DNA of 64,000 nt from Callorhinus ursinus (Eukaryota > Chordata > Mammalia > Carnivora > Otariidae), in assembly GCF_003265705.1 (NCBI RefSeq), contig NW_020312775.1, positions 8,156,075 to 8,220,074 on the forward strand. Reading direction: 5' to 3'. Under the pieces are notes generated by a model, which saw only the letters and a program-made list of their open reading frames with translations, did no database searches and was not told the origin of the DNA. A program made the translations under genes and the position numbers. Shown here one piece after another: positions 60,056-64,000 of this stretch. Within the stretch, counting starts at the first letter, position 1. Each line of letters opens with the position of its first letter.

Positions 60056-60604
60056 TTTGTGTTACCTTTACAGTTAGTGTTACTGGTGATGTTCTTTTTC
60101 CTTTCTAGTCTTTGCTGCTTTTGATCCCTTTTTCCCCACTCAAAGAGCTCCCTTTAATAATTCATGTAGGGCTAGTTTAATGGTCATGAACTCCTTTAGT
60201 TTTTGTTTGGGAAAATTTTTATTTCTCCTTCTATTGTGAATGACAGCCTTGCTGGATAAAGTATTCTTGGCTGTGTATTTTTTCCCCTTTCAACACATTG
60301 AATATATCATACCACCCTCTCTGGCCTGCTAAGTTTCTTTGGACAGATCTGCTATGAACCTGATCTGTCTTTATTGTAGGTTAAGGATTTATTTTCCCCT
60401 GCTGCCTTCAAGACTCCTTCTTTGTCTGTGTATTTTGTGAATTTGACTATGATATATCTTGGTGATGGTTGCCTTTTGTTGAATTTAATGGGAGTTTTCT
60501 GTACTTAGACTTTGAAGTCTGTTTCCTTTCACAGACTAGGGAAGTTTTCACCTATAATTTTCTTAAATAGACCTTCTGCCCCTTTTTCTCTCCTACGTTC
60601 TGGG

Positions 60605-60745
60605 ACTCAGTGATACAGAAGATAAAATTATAGATAACAATGAAGCAGAAGAGAGAGAGAGAAAGGTATTGAATTACAAATTCAGACAAGGAACTCAATG
60701 ATTTATTAAAGCATAATAACATTTGTATCATAGGAGTCCCAGAAT
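60605..60745 (+). mobile_element. Inverted L1 ORF1 segment inside antisense L1 F
   Basis: Text from agtgatacagaagataaaat to ataggagtcccagaa is L1 ORF1 in sense orientation, while sequence on its left is L1 ORF1 in antisense. The left boundary reads ttctgggactc and the right boundary gagtcccagaa, exact reverse complements, so the two segments share an 11-bp overlap of the same L1 position. Compare the sense copy at 6092-6220. Confidence 0.88.
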
Positions 60746-60818
60746 ATGAATCATTATATATATATATATATGAAATCATATATGTATATAAATCATATAT
60801 ATAAAATAAATAAATATA

Positions 60819-60985
60819 GGGGCACCTGGGTGGCTCAGATGGTTAAGCGTCTGCCTTCGGCTCAGTTCATGATTCCAGGGTCCTGGGATCAAGGCCCACA
60901 TCGGGCTCCCTGCTCAGCTCTCTCTTTCTGTGTAACTCTGTGTCTCAAATGAATAAATAAAACAAAAATACATTAAAAATAATAA
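60819..60985 (+). mobile_element. CAN-SINE with shortened middle, in L1 F
   Basis: Head ggggcacctgggtggctcag, then a truncated CT region and a tail of aataaataaa units. AT-rich flanks (aaataaataaatata on both sides) obscure but suggest a duplication. A (TA)n tract lies just upstream (60754-60815). Confidence 0.88.
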
Positions 60986-61029
60986 ATAAATAAATATAAA
61001 TAAATAAGATTAAAAAATTTAAAAAATTG

Positions 61030-62178
61030 TTTTTCTGTGTCTCAAGGAAAAAAAATACAGACATAGATCTTATTTCCACTACAACTGAAGCTTTGCAGCA
61101 TTCTATGATCAGTAGACTTGGTTCGTGGAAGGGGTTTGTGTTGGTCTTCTGGGAGTGAGACTTGCTGAGCTGATTCTCAGGCCGACCCTGGTAGAGATGC
61201 ACCTGCGGGGCACACCTGGGCACTACTTGGTGGAAGTAGCTCTGTCCTCCACTTGGTGGCGCTCTTTTGCTAATTGAAGTCTGTCAGTGTTGATGGGTGG
61301 TGTGAAAATGTCATCGCCCCACTCTCTAGTCCCTGGAGTGGAGAGTTCGTGCTGCCACTCTTCAGGAAGCCCTCACAGACGAGAAAACTGTCACCTCTCC
61401 TGTGTCTCTGGCTTCTGTCACATCCCAGCCTTCACCCTGCCTGCATCTGAACTGTGCACTTGCCAGGCAGCACAGCACTCCTGTGTTTTATCTCAGGCTT
61501 GGGGCTGGGTATCGTATCTCCAAATTTTAGAGAGCAGGTCAGTGTGGACACGCACTGATCCTCTGGGCAAGGGCCTCAATGCATTGTGTACTGTGTCAGC
61601 TTGTCCCAGAAATTGGTTGCAGGCCTGCACAGTGGTTCAGAGTTTATGGTAAATCACAGCAGAAAGACAGCACCTAGACTTACTGCCTTCAGCCAGCATC
61701 CCTGTTCCTAAGTCCACACTGCCTGCTCCTGGATCTTCTCTTTCCTTCCCCACCGAAGCACTGCTAAGCCCACCAGGTGCAACCTTTGTGATGGCACAGA
61801 CCTCTGAAACTTCAGAGTCTACTTTCCACTGTTTATAAAACCTTGCAGTATTCAGCCCCTCTCGTTTTCCCAGTCAATGCTTTTGTGAAGAGTTTTCCTT
61901 GTGCAACTCCCCCTGCTCTCTCTCTTACTACTCTCTCCAATCAAGGTTCCCTCCCCATCACAGGACCTGCAGCCCTTCTCTCCCCCAAATCAACTCTCCA
62001 TAGCTCCTACCTTCTACAATGTGGCAGTTTTTTTCAACTGTAGTTGCACATTTTTGCTCTTTCAGTCCTCAGAATGATTTCTTGGGTGTTCATCAAATGA
62101 TTTGATTTTTATCTATCTTTGTTCGAGGGATAAGGCAAGCCTGGGTCTCCCTAATCCTCTGCCATCTTAACTCTTCTC
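61030..62178 (-). promoter_or_regulatory. L1 F 5' UTR, antisense (former internal promoter)
   Basis: About 1.15 kb of GC-richer DNA whose minus strand begins with an L1 5' signature and contains L1 5' UTR blocks (gcaaagcttcagttgtagtg near 61075-61100). In intact elements this region holds the internal promoter. Open frames here, such as 61287-61652 on plus, lie antisense to the UTR and are not genes. Confidence 0.7.
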
Positions 62179-62637
62179 TTCCGTGACATCCTGTGGAAGA
62201 CTAATGTCTATTGTCTCTTTTATATTTTATTTATTCTTAAGGTTCTTATTTTAACTTGTTAGTTAACATGCAGTGTTATATTAGTTTAAAGTGTCCAATA
62301 TACTGATTCAACAATTCCATACATCACCTGGTGCTCATCATGACAAGTGTGCTCCTTAATCCCCATTACCTATTTAACCCATCCACCCACTCCCCTCTGG
62401 TAACCATCAGTTTTTTTCTTTATAAAGAGTCTGTTTCTTGATTTGTCTACCTCTCTCTCTTTTTTTATTCCTTTGCTTACTTACTTCCTTTCTTAAATTC
62501 CGCATATAAGTGAAATCATATGGTATTTGTCTTTCTCTGAATGACTTATTTTGTTTAGCAATATATTCACTAGCTCCATTTACATCATTTCAAATGGCAA
62601 GATTTCATTCTCTTTTCTTTTTTATGGTTGCCTAATA

Positions 62638-62675
62638 TTATATATATATACATATGTGTGTGTGTGTGTGTGTGT

Positions 62676-62719
<44 letters not shown>
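62638..62719. repeat. Compound microsatellite (TA)n(TG)n(GATA)n
   Basis: Tandem TA, then about ten TG units, then about eleven GATA units, inside antisense L1 G at the same L1 position as the arrays at 28264 and 32441. Confidence 0.96.
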
Positions 62720-62925
62720 TTATAGATATATCTCCATTCATCAATAGATGGACATTTGGGCTGCTTCCATGTCTAAGCTCTTATAAATAATTCTGCTATA
62801 AACACAGGGGTGCATATATCCCTTTGAATTAGTAATTTGTATTCTTTGGGTCAATACCTAGTAGTGCCATTGCTTTATCATAGGGTAGTTCTATTTTTAA
62901 ATTTTGAAACTCCATACTGTTTTCT

Positions 62926-63123
62926 TTTTTTTAAAAGATTTTATTCATTTATTTGACAGAGACAGAGAAAGCGAGAGAGGGAACACAAGCAGGGGGAGTG
63001 GGAGAGGGAGAAACGGGCCTCCCCCCCAAGGAGGGAGCCCAATGTGGGACTCGATCCCAGGACCCTGGGATCATGACCTGAGCCAAAGGCAGACGCTTAA
63101 CGACTGAGCCACCCAGGCGCCCA
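62926..63123 (-). mobile_element. CAN-SINE inside L1 G
   Basis: Reverse near-consensus SINE with a perfect 14-bp duplication (ccatactgttttct at 62912-62925 and 63124-63137). A C-rich stretch near 63020-63027 replaces the usual gcaggcttcc. Confidence 0.97.
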
Positions 63124-64000
63124 CCATACTGTTTTCTATAGTGAATGCACAGGTTTGCATTCCCACCAATAGTGCACTAGGGTTCCTTTTTATCCACATC
63201 CTTGCCAACACCTGTTGTTTCTTGTGTTGTTGATTTTAACCATTCTGACAGGTGTGAAGTGATATCTCATTTTAGTTTTGATTTGCATTTCCTGGTGGTA
63301 AGTGATGATGAACATCTTTTCGTGTGGCTGTTGGCCATCTGTATGTCTTCTTTAGAGAAAGGTCTGTACTTATCTTCTGACCATTTTTTAATTGGATTTT
63401 TTGGGTTTTGGGTGTGGAGTTCTATACATTCTTTATATATTTTGGATAGTAACTGTTTATCTGATATGCAACTTGCAAATAACTTCTCCCATTCAATAGG
63501 CTGCCTTTTAGTTTTGTTGATTGTTTCCTTCACTCTGCAGACCCTTTTAAATTTTGATATACTCCCAATATTTTATTTTTGCTGTTGTTTCCCTTGCCTC
63601 CGGAGACATACCTAGAAAAATGTTGCTGGAGCTGATGTCAAAGAACTTACTGCCTGTGTTCTCTTCTCTGTTTTTTATGGTTTTAGGTCTTACATTTAGG
63701 TCTTTAATCCATTTTGAATTCATTTTTGTGTATGGTATAATAAAGTGGACTCGTTTTTTTTTTCTTTTGCATGTTGTTGTCCGGTTTTCCCAACACCATT
63801 TGTTAAAGAGAATTTATTTTTCCCGTTGGATACTCTTTCCTACTTTGTTGAATATTAATTGATCATAGAGTTGTGGGTTCATTTCTAGGTTTTCTATTCT
63901 GTTTTATTGATCTATGTGTCTTTTTGTGCCAGTATCATACTATTTTTATTACTACAGCTTTGCAATATAACTTGAAATCCAGACTTGTGATGCCTCCAGC

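Larger units (their letters stand above)
55992..62178 (-). mobile_element. L1 element F, antisense, both ends present, with internal inversion
   Basis: From the minus strand: 5' UTR (62178 to about 61030, starting gagaagagttaagatggcag), a rearranged zone with an AT-rich tract, a SINE and an inverted ORF1 piece, then the rest of ORF1, ORF2 and 3' UTR ending at a T run at 55992. Flanks ttctgtaacacc (55980-55991) and ttccgtgacatc (62179-62190) match at 9 of 12, all differences being transitions, as expected of an old target-site duplication. About 0.5 kb covering the end of the 5' UTR and the start of ORF1 is missing. Confidence 0.8.
62216..64000 (-). mobile_element. L1 element G, antisense, 3' part; continues beyond window
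   Basis: Reverse of the L1 3' UTR from about 62216 (ttagttaacatgcagtgtta, ctccttaatccccattacc, ctctggtaaccatcag) and then the ORF2 C-terminus (ORF2 end near 62510; cattcccaccaatagtgcac 63160; aacttctcccattcaatagg 63481; gttgtccggttttcccaaca 63776). The window ends inside ORF2. Stops and a SINE break the frame; an 88-codon piece (63533-63267) preserves [19 protein letters not shown]. Confidence 0.92.

Noticed and set aside
61287..61652. 121-codon plus frame
   Set aside because: Antisense to the L1 F 5' UTR; no independent support.
2312..63123. tRNA-like A and B boxes at many places
   Set aside because: They belong to the tRNA-Lys-derived heads of SINEs with A-rich tails and target duplications; no intact cloverleaf gene was seen.
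63202..63615. 137-codon hydrophobic plus frame
   Set aside because: Complement of L1 G ORF2 coding sequence, a mirror frame.
1..64000. CRISPR array, operon or other prokaryotic system
   Set aside because: Direct repeats here are dispersed SINE/L1 copies, microsatellites or target duplications; no regularly spaced short repeats and no prokaryotic gene organisation.

Overview
This is mammalian nuclear DNA from a carnivore. The diagnostic signal is about thirty copies of the tRNA-Lys-derived Carnivora SINE (CAN-SINE), recognisable from the head (gcgcctgggtggctcag), a CT-rich middle and an aaataaataaaatctt-type tail, plus several carnivore-type LINE-1 (L1) elements. The long CT-rich SINE form suggests a caniform, perhaps a bear, pinniped or mustelid; the species call is an inference. 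Nothing bacterial, viral or plasmid-like is present. By my element bounds roughly two thirds of the window is L1 or SINE inside L1, so this looks like an AT-rich, gene-poor region.

Layout. 1-4.6 kb: non-repetitive DNA with an ancient MIR, three SINEs and an ancient L2. 4.65-10.9 kb: two plus-strand L1s that keep their 5' ends but lack their 3' halves, with a short SINE between them. 10.9-14.7 kb: an ancient antisense L1 punctured by six SINEs. 14.9-16.4 kb: antisense L2, an antisense L1 3' end and a sense L1 3' end. 16.6-17.8 kb: the only stretch with exon-like signals, two phase-compatible minus-strand exon candidates bounded by a SINE on one side and an L1 5' end on the other. 17.8-28.4 kb: a plus-strand L1 with a triplicated 5' UTR segment, split by an essentially full-length, TSD-flanked antisense L1 (21.2-27.4 kb). 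28.6-32.9 kb: a plus-strand L1 with a duplicated 5' UTR block and an internally deleted ORF2. 33-45 kb: relatively repeat-poor DNA with scattered SINEs, short L1 ends, a MIR and a polypurine tract. 45.4-53.2 kb: a full-length but decayed L1 carrying nested insertions and a small templated insertion. 53.2-56 kb: repeat-poor with two MIRs. 56-62.2 kb: an antisense L1 with both ends and an internal inverted ORF1 piece. 62.2-64 kb: another antisense L1 running off the window.

I found no complete protein-coding gene, functional RNA gene or CRISPR array, and no undescribed biological system. All L1 reading frames I inspected are broken. The points most worth a second look are the exon candidates at 16.97-17.8 kb, tandem units inside L1 5' UTRs, a 38-bp SINE-templated insertion at 49.08 kb, the inverted segment at 60.6 kb, and microsatellites that arose at the same L1 position in three copies.
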